In this document: piece by piece, positions 22,944 to 34,707 of the stretch
Layout of the letters: every line of letters starts with the position of its first letter
Position numbering within the stretch: the stretch's first letter is position 1
Assembly (NCBI GenBank): GCA_001414345.1
Contig: LLCB01000265.1
Coordinates: 16,293-80,292, forward strand
DNA from: Hymenoscyphus infarciens
Taxonomy: Eukaryota > Ascomycota > Leotiomycetes > Helotiales > Helotiaceae
Length of the DNA: 64,000 nucleotides
Direction of reading: 5' to 3'
Notes under the pieces: generated by a model
Told to the model about the DNA's origin: nothing
Databases searched by the model: none
Seen by the model: the letters and a program-made list of their open reading frames with translations, nothing else
Program-made: the position numbers and the translations under genes

Positions 22944-24686
22944 CTATCTTCCCATCATGTATGCAGGAGGAAATCCGTTGTGTGTTCCAGCAAGCATAGC
23001 AGGTGGCCCGCCAGCCGTCATGGTTCCATTAAAGACGGGTCCATTCCAACCATTAGTGTTTCCTCCAAACGGTGCAGCGGTGTAGCTTCCAGCACCATTC
23101 ATAGGATTAACATTATTCGCATATGCCATTCGACTCGGGCCAAGTCCTGGTGGAGCAGAAAGTCCCGGAGGAGGGCCACTGGCGGTGCTAAAGGAAGAAT
23201 TTTGACCAAGCATGACCCCATTCATTCCTTGCATCACACCTTGAACAGCCGAAGGTCCAGGAGAAGTCATTCCCTGACCGGATCTTACACCGAGAGGGTT
23301 TTTGGAGAAGCTCAGTCTGATGCCACCTTTGATGCTGTTGTGAAGGGGATGTCCATATAACTCGTGAAGGGCCTTTGTTGCGAATGAAACATCTTCAAAC
23401 TCGACAAAGCACATGGGTCCATTCTGCTTGGTTCTGAAGCAAAGGCGTTTATAACCACGTTGCTTTGAGAACATTGCCTTGAGCTCATCCTCGGATGTAT
23501 CGATAGGTAAATTGCCCACGTACAAAGTATTGCATGGCGGGTTTTGGTCAGCAGGATTGACTGGTGGGAAATTGTGCCGTTGATAATGCTGACTGCCAAG
23601 CTGGTAATTGACAGGTGGACCCCCATTCGTTAAAGTACTGGGGGAAATTGGATTTGTATGCTGTGAGATGGAAGATAGAGGCTGCGAGAAAGAAGACATT
23701 GGCGCTGGACCTGCAGCATTGTTCGTGTTGAGTGACAATCCAGCCATACGTGAAATAGGAATCTGAGGATTGGTTGGTCGACGCGCTTGAACCGAAGAAG
23801 ACCCGTTTTCGGCATATGCAACAGGATCCTTGAGAAGTTCTCCAGTCTCGTCATCGTCAACCGAGTCATTATTGATTAGAGATTTCCCGGTAACTCTGGT
23901 TCTTTCATTCAGATGGTTTCCGATCGGAGACTGTGGAGAGAAGAGACTCTGGTAGTGTGCGCTGACCTCTGGATTGGGTAGCTCATTGCTTGGGTAGCCA
24001 TTAGTTGGAGAAACTCTTTGATTTGATTGGAAATTGCCGTTATACCTGGCGGGTTGACGAGGGGTTGGGCCTCCGGACGAAGCTGTCGATGAGGTGGAAC
24101 TCGAAGGTCCAGGGTTCGAGGTGTTGTCGACCGTGTAGCGTCGGGTACTGGAAGGTGGTCCATAGAATATCTCTACCACCATCTGCGCATCATTTGCAAC
24201 ATTGGGTTTTCCATCCAGCATATTCTTAGCTTCAAGGGCACCTGCATGGGATTTGAAGCGCAAGACGGCGGCACGAAATCCAGCATCTTCAGAGTTATCG
24301 GGAGACAAAACCTCGGCGTCCATAAATTCCTTTGACCATACCACCATTAGTCGCAAAGTGTCTTCGGTGGTATTCAGAGGGAGCTTTCGAATGATGACGG
24401 ACGAGGGCGCGTTGCTGAAGGGGCCATTCGACGCTTGCGGACTGGTGATACCATTGATGGAGTCGGTGGCGAAAGGAGAGATGTTCATCGTGGCCATTGA
24501 CAAGGACTGATAGGGTTGTTGGGCTGCATTGGATGATCGAAATGCCTGACCAGCTTGGGAAAAGGTCGGAGGGTTCATGGCATGCTGTGGTGCGTACGAA
24601 CCTGCGCGATCTGTCGAAGTCGTCGATGGTTTGGTTTGGGTATGATTCGGATCTGTATCAACAATGGACCTGTGAAGCCCGTTCAT
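22944..24686 (-). CDS. whi3: Whi3-type RRM RNA-binding protein
   Basis: An RNA-binding regulator related to yeast Whi3, which binds G1-cyclin and other transcripts, assembles with polyQ/low-complexity tracts, and influences cell cycle and morphogenesis. Starting at ATG 24686 it is 580 aa. An N-terminal degenerate RRM-like region (about 90-190) contains SSVIIRKLPLNTTEDTLRLM. A long low-complexity Ser/Pro/Asn linker follows. The C-terminal canonical RRM (about 382-462) has RNP2 TLYVGNLPI and RNP1-like MCFVEFEDV, plus the family hallmark KQRGYKRLCFRTKQNGPM and GGIRLSFSKNPLGVRSGQ. The tail is Gly/Asn/Pro-rich. The frame extends five codons upstream without an ATG, so 24686 is preferred. A pyrimidine-rich leader lies upstream. 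Confidence 0.9.
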   Translation of the reverse strand: MNGLHRSIVDTDPNHTQTKPSTTSTDRAGSYAPQHAMNPPTFSQAGQAFRSSNAAQQPYQSLSMATMNISPFATDSINGITSPQASNGPFSNAPSSVIIRKLPLNTTEDTLRLMVVWSKEFMDAEVLSPDNSEDAGFRAAVLRFKSHAGALEAKNMLDGKPNVANDAQMVVEIFYGPPSSTRRYTVDNTSNPGPSSSTSSTASSGGPTPRQPARYNGNFQSNQRVSPTNGYPSNELPNPEVSAHYQSLFSPQSPIGNHLNERTRVTGKSLINNDSVDDDETGELLKDPVAYAENGSSSVQARRPTNPQIPISRMAGLSLNTNNAAGPAPMSSFSQPLSSISQHTNPISPSTLTNGGPPVNYQLGSQHYQRHNFPPVNPADQNPPCNTLYVGNLPIDTSEDELKAMFSKQRGYKRLCFRTKQNGPMCFVEFEDVSFATKALHELYGHPLHNSIKGGIRLSFSKNPLGVRSGQGMTSPGPSAVQGVMQGMNGVMLGQNSSFSTASGPPPGLSAPPGLGPSRMAYANNVNPMNGAGSYTAAPFGGNTNGWNGPVFNGTMTAGGPPAMLAGTHNGFPPAYMMGR

Positions 24687-27600
24687 GCCTGGGTGGGACA
24701 AAGAACTTTGCGACCGTGGCGTTGGTGGTTGAACGCGCGCGAGTGTCGCGAGTTTTTGGAAACGGCTGAATGCTTCTGAAAGGCGAAAAAGGGTCGCGGA
24801 TCAGTGGATGGGGAGGGGGGGGGGGATAGGGGAGGAAATGCGGTGCGAAGGACGGGGGAGAAGCGGTGCGGATGTATATCGATAGATGGATGACGCTGGA
24901 GAAGGAGGATTTTGGGGCTGGTGAGAGGTGAGCTATCTGATTTCGAGTTTCGGGGACCCGAAGAGCGTGGGTGGGTTGATGGTGTCGGTAGAGTAGAGGT
25001 TCGAATTGATCCAGGTACGATGAGGGTGAGGGAACCGTGCGACCCGCGACGACAGGTGAAAGGAAGCGGGAGGATGTATTGTGGTGTAGTGTAGATACTA
25101 GAGTCGGCACCGTATAGTAGGTAGTAGGTAGTAGGTAGTAGGTACAATCCAGTGCAGTGCAGTACAATCAGTCAGTACCCTACCGTCAGTAATCGAGAAG
25201 TCCGTGGTTCGGGAGAAAGAGCCGGACTCGGTGAAAGAGGACTCGCGCTCGAGTAGCGTAGCGTAGCGGACGACGATAATATCAGAAAGAAGCGCGCGGA
25301 GGGGAAGTGAGTGATGGGGTGAGGAGGTAGAGGGGTAGGTGACGGAAATGTTGTAAGAGTTGAGGTGAGGGTGGTGGTGGCAGCGGGCGCGGAAGGGTGT
25401 GAGTGAGGGTGGTGGTGCTGGTGGTGCTGGTGCTTTGATGGAGGGGGGAGTCGTGAAGTGGTTGGTGTTGGGAGGTGTCGCGACAGAGAGAGCATGTCGA
25501 AAATGTGGGGGGATGGTGAGGGATAGTGAGGGATGGGAAGCTGCGGTGGTCGAGCCCGACGATTAGCTCTAGCCTTGGTGGATCCCTGCGGGTCCTGATA
25601 GGCCGCTCAATGTTGGGTTAGCGCAAATCTTAGCAGCACTGCAGGAGAAAAAGGTGGAAACGGCTGGGGAAAGAAAAGCGGCGACGCAGAGCTCTGGGCT
25701 TAGTTCTAGTTCTAGATTTGGATCATCTTTCTCTTTTCTCTCGTATAATTGGTATCACAGAAGAAAGGGGGAGGCAGCTTGGAGACGCATTCCACGTTTT
25801 TGACAATGGCCTCCCGTGCTACTTCTACTTGCTCTATAAGACGCTATAGATAGGAAGTATGCAAGCTATAGCAGAACCAGGAAGCCGAGAATATACCCTG
25901 ATGTTGTAAGTACATACTAGATCCCACAAGCCACCTCAACGGTAATGTCTCCACCCAGCCCAGCGCAAGTAAGTACCTTGGCCGATAAGCTTCAACATCA
26001 GACATAAATCCCCGGGCAGACTCGAGCTCGAGCTTGAACTCCAACCTCGTCCGCTGTTTGGTTTCACAAGTGCCGCTTTGTTTGCTCAACCCTCTCCTCT
26101 CCTCTCAACACTTAAGGTTCCCTTCCTTCCCCTTCCCCTTCCCCAAAAGCCAACGTCTCTCCCACATGGGTTTCGAGGTGGCCAAGAGGAAAGAGTGCGA
26201 GTGCGAGGGGAAGCTGCAGCAGCTTCAAAAAGCTCCACAAGCTTGGTGCAGCACGCATCCAGCGGTGTCAGGATCCTAGCCGCTCTTGGCAAAAAGCAAC
26301 AAGTTGCATGCTGCAACGCTGGAACTTGTACTTGCTCCTCTGCCAGAGCCGTATCACCCCAGGGGTAGACCTTGCTACTCTCCCCCCCCCCTTTAATTGT
26401 CTGTAGACCGCGCGGAGGGAGAGGGGCATGATAGAAAAGCATGGAGTGAGGGGGGAGGAAACACTCCACCAAAACTATTCGGATCTGTGCGAAGATCATG
26501 ATCAAATGGCATGGAAATTCAGGTCGTCCCAACTTCGAGCCTCAAGCACACCGACTCCTAACAAACTTGAGCGACGAGGGGTTGAACTTTTGAAGGTTGT
26601 GCGACCGAGAACAACAGGACACGAGCACGAGACACGCAGAAGAAGAAAAAAATCAAAATCAAACCCTGAGCACCCAGGCGAGCGATGGAGACTTCCATTT
26701 GCAACCACCAAGGTATTTCTCCAATGAAAGCAAGGTCCCATCTCCTCAAGCCCTCGGTTCCCGGAATCAGATAACCATGCGAGACGTTGATTCGTGGAGG
26801 GGAATAACACTTTAAAGAACCATCACCTCTCTCTCGTTGGTCCAGATGGCGATGGTAATACTGGAGACTGTCCTATAGCAGAAAGGATATGCAAAGCGTG
26901 GGAAATGTCCGTTTTTGAAGAAAATCCCTCAACTATGTGATTGTATTGGCCTCGTGGGAATCGAAAGCTTCCCCTCCACCGGGACTGGCTTGGCCTTGTT
27001 GGCGGGATCAGCTCTTCAGAAACTCTCCAGAAGCGGATGTCTCAGCGTCGTTTGGAGGGTGATTATCATACTTGAAGGAAGGAAAGGGTAAAAGTCACCT
27101 CAAGGGAAGATGCATGAGGGGACTACTCTCATGCGTTTCCCCTTGACACGAGAAGCATCCTTTTTTCAACTTCTCCATTCAACCCCATTCAACCCTTCCC
27201 TTGGTGATACCGCGGAACGGCTCGATGCTTTTGTCCTTTTGTCTCTCTTCCCCAGAGAAGAAAGTTTGGTCGGCCACCGTCCCCCGCCGGTTACACAGAC
27301 ACAGACACCGGACCGGGCTGAGTGGAGAATTCTGTGCGCCGGCAGTCGACCCGTCGCCTCGCCTTGAGGTCGTCAGCGAAGGTCAGCAAAGGCGAATTGT
27401 TATGCCGAAACATCAGCGTGGTGGTTGAATTGGATAACGTCTCAGATTGATGACTTTCGGCAGGAACCAGATGGACCCTCCAGTTCTTTTCGCGTCGTCC
27501 ACCAACATTTCCTACTTCCTTGTACGAGAACGAGATCGAGATCGAGGGTCGAGGGTCGAGGTGTCAAGCGGTCGGGGTTCGAGGCACGTGGAAGAGGAAT

Positions 27601-29910
27601 CTCGGTGAAGGGCCACGACGTGACGATTTCGCGAGGTCGACATGGTGCAAGCAAACGATGGCTCTTGTAAGTACAGTAATTGATGGATGCGCAGTTTTTG
27701 CAGTTGGTGGGCAAGTCAGTGGATAAGCATGCATGGCAAGGATGTTGCATCCGATAAGTGATAAGTGGTGGCAGGGGGGGCATGAGGATAGTTGTAAGCA
27801 GGGGAAGGGCCACTTTCTGTCTGTGAGCTGCGGCACAGCCCATTGGCAGTCGTCTGTGCTGTGCTGTGCCAGTGCTCCCCTTCTTTTTTCCATAATGACT
27901 GACGGACGAGCTTGACGACATTTGGTGTTTCCAACACGCTCCTCAGAAATAAATGTGTGCAGCAATTCTCAGGAAGGTTGTATCCTTTTCTAAGCGAAAC
28001 TTAATTCCCCTTGGTCAAGCCCTTTTTGACATTATCGTTTTTAACCTTCCATTAGTCCCTCCCTCATCCCGCATTGCAAAGCCTCACACCAAGAAGGCAC
28101 AAACCCCTCGTTGGAAGCTTTGCTTCTCCAGGATCATGGTTCTAAGTCCGGATGTGGCCAGTTGATAGGCCGACCGCTAGCCTTGACTAGGGATGCGTTT
28201 TGGGTCAACGCGGATATGACCATGCAGGCTCCTTTTGTGGCCTCTGAAGTTGTTGGATTCCCTCATCTGTCCTTCTTTATCCAGGAATATCAAAAAGATT
28301 CCTGGAAAGGTGGCCCAGTGTGTACAGGCGAATCCCTCACACGACACTTCAGAAGACAGTCCATCTATTGGTATCATGAAGGTAATAACAAAAGCAAGAA
28401 AACTCACATGTTTGCTGTCCCTATCAATGGTCTGATGCATTGCATACACGCTGCATCACAGCCTTAAACCTATTCATTCATTCTTCATTCATCGCTAACG
28501 TTCATAGGCTCAGTTTTGGCTTCTACTCTAGTACTGATTCTCGAATCCCAAAATGGCATCTCAACACAATAGCAGATGACAACTGATCATCCAACTTCCT
28601 TTTGTTATCTTAACCTACCATCAACCAGGTTGCAGGAACTCGATCAACAAATCCACAGCTTCCTGGGACCGTATCCAATCTTGTTCAACCCACGAACAAG
28701 TCGAGAACTAGCGATTCAAAAATCCAGCTTGCCAAGCCTCACACACATATCCCACGCATCCCAAGCACCAATAAATGCACTTCCAGCGCTCTCGGTCATC
28801 CACCGGCTTTCCAACCTGCATACCCGCAAATGAGGTCTGATGTTGGCTCTCTCTTCACATGCATGCGTCGATTACCACCACACGAAACGAATGGTGTGTG
28901 CGGGATGCTTAACGCGCTGTGTAAATGTTTTCGATTATTAAATTTGGATGTGGGGGGTCTAAACCCCTATTTTGAGGCAGAGAGATAGGGTGAGACATGA
29001 CGTGCAGCTTTTTTATTAAGAGGAGTGCAGGATGTGTGTGGGCGTGTCGCAGGTGGTGTAGGTAACGTGAGTATTTCACGATTTTCCTTTGCGAGTTCAC
29101 TATTTCAATGCTGTGTCGTGCCAACTATTTCCACGAGTCTAGTTCCCTGATTTCCATGTTGCAGCCATCGCTTAATGTGGTTCGAGAACTTCCAAGTGGT
29201 GTTTCCACATTCTTCAGTTCTGCGTTCTCTGGCATTTCCCCTTTACCATTGTGTCCTTTTTGAAATTGTCGTAGAATAACAGGAAAATGACCTGTATTTG
29301 TACATGTTTCAGGATATGAGATTTTGCTCAATGTAGGTAGTTGTTGCTCATTTTATGAATAAGTTTAGGATGATGGGAAGACGCGATTTCAAATTTCCCA
29401 TTGTACTTTGGGTACTCTAGAAGAAGTCCTATTTATGTCCAACATCCCCTTTGGACAAAGTGATGGGAGGGTTCATTGGGTCTTCATGGGGTCGATAAAA
29501 TTCCAAGGATGGAGGGTTACTTGTGTATTGAAGGAAAGGGCTATAGAGGGGTGATTTGGCGCTAGGGTTTTGGTTTTCGGTTGGTACTAGAGGTTGGGAG
29601 TTAGGGTCGATTTTTAGTCCACACCAGTTCTAATAGCATTGCGATCAAATCAGATACGTCCGGTAAGTAGAATACTTGAATTGAGCTTAGCATTGCTTGA
29701 AAGGATTTGGGTGAGTACTGAGCTTTTAAAATAGTCATTCACAATACCTCACTTCTTGCCAAGGCCAAATCCGCTTCCCCACCTCCACCTCAACCTCATT
29801 GGTCCAAACACCCTAAATTGACCCATACCTGCCCTAAAACCCACAAATTGGTTTGACATGATCTTCATATAATTGAATAGGAAGCGGCTTGTCATCCAAA
29901 CAATAAGAGA
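24687..29910. other. Long non-genic interval upstream of WHI3
   Basis: About 5.2 kb of normal composition without any recognisable protein. The first kilobase upstream of WHI3 is low-complexity (CT/GA-biased strands, GTAG repeats) and is probably a long 5' leader and promoter. Open frames such as 27442-27921 minus and 28111-28467 plus lack domain similarity and overlap frames on the other strand. Long regulatory leaders, noncoding transcripts or decayed genes are all possible; sequence alone does not decide. Confidence 0.4.
25117..25142. repeat. GTAGGTA tandem repeat
   Basis: Four near-perfect GTAGTAG/GTAGGTA heptamers in the WHI3 upstream region. Confidence 0.8.
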
Positions 29911-30002
29911 GCTTCTGTGGTCCAATGGTTAGGATTCCACCCTTCCAAGTGTCCTGAACACAATGTTAGGTGGAGGTTCGTGTTCGATTCACGGCAGTTG
30001 CA
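29911..30002 (+). tRNA. tRNA-Gly (UCC) with 20-nt intron, mismatched acceptor stem
   Basis: The cloverleaf can be folded: acceptor GCTTCTG, D stem GTCC/GGAT, anticodon stem CCACC/GGTGG, loop with anticodon TCC at 29944-29946, and T arm CGTG-TTCGATT-CACG. A 20-nt intron (29948-29967) sits at the canonical site one base 3' of the anticodon. The 3' acceptor strand CAGTTGC pairs with GCTTCTG except at positions 3 and 4, where T faces T twice. The discriminator is A. T-runs follow. Either the gene carries acceptor-stem damage or it is a tRNA pseudogene. Confidence 0.7.
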
Positions 30003-30012
30003 AAATATGTTT

Positions 30013-30034
30013 ACTTTTTTGCTGTTTTTTTTTC
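30013..30034 (+). terminator. Pol III T-run terminator
   Basis: Runs of six and nine T follow within 35 bp of the tRNA 3' end, the expected RNA polymerase III stop signal. Confidence 0.6.
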
Positions 30035-30669
30035 TTCAAAAACTCTTGTAGTTGTGGTGAGTTTTCTGTTGTGGAGTCTAGCGAGCGAGTTTATCACATG
30101 GAAGAGGATCTAGAACTTTCTCAAGATCGCTACATTGATTTTTTAATTTTTAATTTAGCAAGTGTTTAATTACTGCCCGTGTCTTTTCAAACCATCGGGT
30201 GTGAATCGCGGCCTTGCGGAGATGGCGGTGGTACAGCACATATTTTGAACCATCATTTGAAATCCCTTTTACCCTTCTCCAAAACTAAAATCTTGTTTCT
30301 TATCCTTTTTAATGCCGCTCTTCTAAGGGAATTTCACTTCTTCCTCTCCAAGCTGCTCTCCAGTCTAGCTTGAATTAACAAACCCCTGGAGCCTCACATG
30401 CTAAAGAAAGAAGGAGCACGTGTTTGAAACACATTGATTCTTTTGTTAAGAGCGAGGTTGTTATTTTAAGGACTCTTTTCTCAAAAATGCCTGAGGGTCA
30501 GGAAGGTTTGGCATTGGGGGCTTGGATTCATGGCGGTGTTTTCAAGTGTAGTTATTTTTTGAGAAACAAACTTAGGTAGGATAGTAAGGGAAGGTGTTAC
30601 TGCTCCAACTCTCTTTAGACGAAACTAATGAAAACCAAAGTCAATTGAACCTGTCTTGCGACGGACATT

Positions 30670-30852
30670 AAAAGTGGCAGTAAACACTCAATGTTCGTAC
30701 CTACCTCCCTGGCTCTCGTTGTTCTAACATTCTAGCGTACTTCAGGTACATTATCGTAGAGACTTGGAGCATTTCCAGACCGTTAACCTCACAATCAAGT
30801 TCTAGAGTAGTTAAACTGCACTGGAAACAGGTTGTTTATTTACTGCTGCTTT
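30670..30852. mobile_element. Short TIR element (AAAGYGGCAGTAAA family), copy 1
   Basis: Starts AAAAGTGGCAGTAAACA and ends TTTATTTACTGCTGCTTT, which are inverted repeats, about 183 bp apart. An internal block GTTCGTACC ... GGCTCTCGTTGTTC recurs at 32475-32686 and 49308-49491. Noncoding; a MITE by structure. Superfamily unclear because no clean target duplication was found. Confidence 0.5.
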
Positions 30853-31067
30853 CAACGTCCACCACCAGACCTGTGTTTTTGTGGGTACGATAATATATCG
30901 ATTACTCACCCAGACCCCAATAAGCAGGTATGACCAAGTTCTTCATGAGTTTGGTGGAAGAATTCAAAGGAGGCGGCTGGCAACATGGTTGTATTTTCAT
31001 ACGGACTATCATAACGAAAGTACTAGGTGTGATATCCACTGAAAACAAACAAATTCCCTGATCCAGA

Positions 31068-32324
31068 TCATCCAGATCTTTTCCCTCCAGCATGGTAAAA
31101 CTCATCAGCGATAGCCTGCATTTGATCTAGTTTTCCCTGGACAGCACTATCTTGTTCAAACAAATGGCCAGCCTGAAGGAGATCATTGCTTTTGATACAA
31201 TAACCGCTCATAATATCAAAAACCTCTTTGTATAAAACGCCGTATGCTTTTTCCTTGTCTTTACTGTGTGTAAATCGGGTTCCTGAATAGCAGGTGAACA
31301 TCGTGCCCTGTATTGAAAGCATCTTGTTCCATTTTCGAGAAGCGCTACGGAGCAACTCAAGCTTGGAGTATTTCAGGTAGGCTGTGTTGGGCGGGATTTG
31401 ATACATGCTCTCGAGCGTCGATTGTTGAATGGCGGCCAATTTAGTAAATTTGCATAGTGAAAAGTCGGCTTCCGGGTTCCCACAATGCGCCATGCGGTTT
31501 CTGGCATTGATGATTTGGATATTTGCAACACCTCGGTTAACTGTAGCAAAAGAACCCTCGTGCCGGATGCGTTTGGAAATTTCCAGCAACCCCAAACGTA
31601 CTGCTTTTCCAACCACAAATAAGGGCTTCATATCCTTGATTTCTTCCGCAAGATCGGAAGCCTTCTTCTGGAGCTCTTCATTTTCCCCGACGAGAGTTCT
31701 GACAAGAGCCATTGCCTCCCGCAAGTCCATATTGGCGATATTTATCCTAGATGTATCAATGTAACCAACGTAGGTGACAACATCGAATTGCCTTTTGGAG
31801 GCCGGGGGGCATGCTCGAGGTTCAGAGCAGAAGAAGGTTCCCAGAACCTCTTGTTTCTGAGCAAGCAATGTCTTTTGAAAATCAGCGTTCACTCCGTAAA
31901 TATATGCGCAAGAGCCCACTTACATCCATTTCACACAAAAGCTGTTGTTTTTGTGCTTGAATACGCGCCGACAACCCCTTTAGATCCCTCTCGCATTTTG
32001 CGGCAAACTTCTTGAATTCCGATTGAAACGGGTCTTCCACGGGTCCGACGCCGAGAATCTGGTTGATTTGGTTCTTCGCCTATAAAAGAGGTTAGTATGG
32101 AACTCGAGGGGGACGCAACTTGAGAGGAAACTTTCCTCGGTGGCTTTGGCTTTCGCAGTGGCTAGCTTGCTTTGGTGGTCGAACTTCATGGTCGCTTCCG
32201 CACTTTGGATGCTGAGCCGCGTGATCTGACTTTCCTTCGCAGCAATTTGTTTGTTCACATTGTCCAACTCTGCCTGCTGGTTTGGCGGGGTCTGGCTTGG
32301 ATTGTCAGAGATCGGAACCGCCAT
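31068..32324 (-). CDS. Unrecognised protein A, coiled-coil N terminus, RNxxAH motif
   Basis: A paralog of the gene at 33262-34707. Exon 1 starts at 32324 (MAVPISDNPSQ). Exon 2 is 32079-31924 (AKNQINQILGVG ... LLCEMD). Exon 3 is 31856-31068. Intron 2 (67 bp, GTAAGT...CAG) is convincing. The donor of intron 1, near 32130, is not canonical in phase, so the exon 1 end is uncertain. The N-terminal half is Gln/Lys/Glu-rich and probably coiled-coil. The core shares with its paralog PLFxVGxxVRxGxLExxKRIR, then INARNRMAHCGNPEADFS, then GTMFTCYSGTRF. R-N-x-x-A-H matches the Rx4H spacing of HEPN ribonucleases, but no fold assignment is possible by eye. Length about 378 aa. No signal peptide or membrane segment. 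Confidence 0.6.
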
Positions 32325-32474
32325 TGCGTCGATCTCAAGTTACGACGCTTGAAGTTGAAGTTGAGAGGGGTGCAGTTGAAGTTGAGATCGAAGTTGAAGC
32401 TCCAAGATGTCTCTCTGGTGAAGTGGTGGCTCGCTAGCGTGATTGACGCAACGACCTCCCTACGCGAGGGACAA

Positions 32475-32686
32475 CAAAAGCGGCAGTAAATACGTCAAAT
32501 CGTACCTGCTATGTGCCTGTTTTTCTGGCTCTCGTTGTTCTGGTTTTCTAGAGGATTTTAAGTAATTACCCTAGAAATTTGGAACGATTCAGAATATTAC
32601 CCGAGATCTTCTCAAACAATACTTTCGATTGTCCGAATTGTAATACTGCAAAGTCGGGACGAGGAGATATATTTATTGTTGCTTTT
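32475..32686. mobile_element. Short TIR element (AAAGYGGCAGTAAA family), copy 2
   Basis: Starts AAAAGCGGCAGTAAATACG and ends ATATTTATTGTTGCTTTT; the ends match as inverted repeats allowing G-to-A changes. It shares TCGTACCTGC and GGCTCTCGTTGTTCT with copy 1 and lies about 150 bp upstream of gene A, so it may form part of that gene's promoter. Confidence 0.5.
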
Positions 32687-33261
32687 ATTGTTCATCCTGA
32701 GAGCCCTTCACCGCGGTTGGGAGCCGATTCGTTTTCCAGGACACTCTACTTTGTACTAAGCAAGGCGAAGTTTTCCCACGACGGAGGTCACGAAATAGCT
32801 GGACTGTTTGTAAAAATAAGATGGAGTAAATGGCCGCCTGTGAACCCTCGGTATAATTGGAAACGCTTCATAACTGCAATTTACCCCATTGAATAAACGT
32901 AGCTGAAGTTGGACGAAGGAAAAACCACAACCGCACTCAAAGGAAAATTAACACAAATGGACAAATTAATGTTATGTTTGAGTGAGTGATGTACCTGCAC
33001 CTCAGTATGAATTTCGGAGTCTTTCTCGTTCATATCTACTCGAAATTTTGGGAAATTTTCTGCCTGCCCTCTAGTATCCTGGAAGCTAAGGTCAAGCAAG
33101 TAAGTTAGAACAATTTGCTAGAAAGAAGTATTTTTCCGTGACCTGAACTGAGTCTGTACTTCCCAATTAATTCTCTCCGGCTCATTCAATGGTAGACCCG
33201 CTATCCAGATTTCTGCAAACCTCATCAAACATTAAGATAAGAGAGCCCTGCCCTCATCTTC

Positions 33262-34707
33262 TTAAGAGTCGTTGTATCTCTTTCGCTCCTCCTTCGCAAA
33301 CACCTCAGCAATTTCCTTCATTGCCTTGACCTTTACTCCAACAGCGCGATCCTCGTCGAGCTTCTTCAAGGCATCATGAAGTGCAACTGGTGCAGTGCTT
33401 TCATTGATGTACTTTTCCAAGGTTTCCTCAATTTCCTTATCCAACTTGTTGAACTTTTCTTCTCTGCCCTTGTCATGTGTGACATATTTTGTTCCAACAT
33501 AACAAGAGAACATGGTTCCGCGCATGTCAAGCACGGATCGCCAATTCTCACATGGGATTGTAGACAACATGTAACCCTTCAGAAATTGGGCTCTCGAGAT
33601 CTTCTCCCGATATCTCAGTAAAACTATTTCTTGCTGGTTTTGGGTCAATGCGGAAAGCCCGATCATTGAATAGTCAGCAAGTGCGTTTCCACCATGAGCA
33701 GCGTTGTTTCTGGCATCAATAAGACTCTTATCTGGTGGTCCCCCTCGGAGTTCAATGAATGTTCCATTGTATCGGATGCGCTTGCCCAACTCGAGATCTC
33801 CTTTGCGGACTGTCACACCAACGTTGAACAGCGGGGTCATCAACTTTACACGTTCGCGAGAAGCGACGAGGGCTCTCCGAGTGGTCTTATGAATAGCCTT
33901 CTCGGCGCCCAGATCCTGAGCTGTAGCAGAGAGTGCGGAAAGATTGAGGGAGAGATGTGTGACTTTGTCATTGAGTTGGCGCTCCGTATCGTACTTGTAG
34001 TTTACTTGCTTGACGAATTCGGCAATCTTAATATCTTCTCCTAAGTCTTGAGCAAGAATTTCTTTAAGACTCTCCGGAAGCAAGCCACCCAAAAGCAAAA
34101 GTTGCGAAAGCTTGGTGACAGACGGGCTGGGTTGAATCTGACCGGAGTTGGCTTTCTCGGCTGGTGTGAGAAAGACAACCCGAGGCTCGTTGCGGAAAAA
34201 AGTGGCGAGAATCTCCTTCTTCTTCACTTGGAGTTCCTGTTCAAAAGTCAGTCACATTCACTGGAAAGTGCATGGTAAAACTTTTGAAATTAAATTCACT
34301 CTTACCTCCATTTGATTGAAGAGCTCGATCTTGTTATCTTGAATACCAGCCTCCACAGCCTCCAGATCTTCCTTTGACATGGGCTTCGACTCGATATGCA
34401 AGGCTGCTCGGACAGCAGATGCGAAATTCTGTAAGACACTTCTCATTTTGTCTCGAGCCTAAAGATAGCGAACACCAGTGAGAAAAATTGTTACTAAGTG
34501 GCGAGTTGTATGACTTACTTCTATTATTTCCTTGTCAAAGTCCTGTTCTCGAGCCTTCTTAGCTTCGTTGATACTCAAATGGGTGAGCTTCAACTCGATT
34601 CCCTCGATTTCCTTCTTAATAAGATCAAGTTCATTCTGCTTAGTAGTAGCAGTAGCTTGACCATGATCGGCACCGACATTGAGTGTCATATTGTCGTGGT
34701 TGAGCAT
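33262..34707 (-). CDS. Unrecognised protein B, paralog of A, RNxxAH motif
   Basis: Three exons on the minus strand: 34707-34519, 34458-34306 and 34236-33262, with 60-bp and 69-bp introns (GTAAGT...TAG and GTAAGA...CAG), all phase 0. The protein is 438 aa. Exon 1 encodes a Lys/Glu-rich helix (KKEIEGIELKLTHLSINEAK) and exon 2 ARDKMRSVLQNFASAVRAAL. Exon 3 aligns along its length with protein A from KKEILATFFRNEPR onward. The core includes PLFNVGVTVRKGDLELGKRI, SLIDARNNAAHGGNALADYS and DMRGTMFSCYVGTKYV. The R-N-x-x-A-H motif is conserved with its paralog. The C-terminal third is highly charged and helical. Tandem duplication is evident. Function unknown; an effector or nuclease role is only suggested by the motif. 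Confidence 0.75.

Noticed and set aside
24658..25167. 169-aa and 154-aa overlapping minus-strand open frames upstream of WHI3
   Set aside because: Low-complexity Pro/Ser/His/Thr translation of a pyrimidine-rich leader in two frames at once; no domain, and they overlap the WHI3 start region.
27442..27921. 159-aa minus-strand open frame
   Set aside because: No recognisable domain, overlapped by frames on both strands, and Cys/Pro/Ser-rich composition without protein-family pattern. Kept as non-genic.
32579..32896. 105-aa plus-strand frame between genes A and B
   Set aside because: Starts inside a short TIR element and has no family resemblance; more likely chance.
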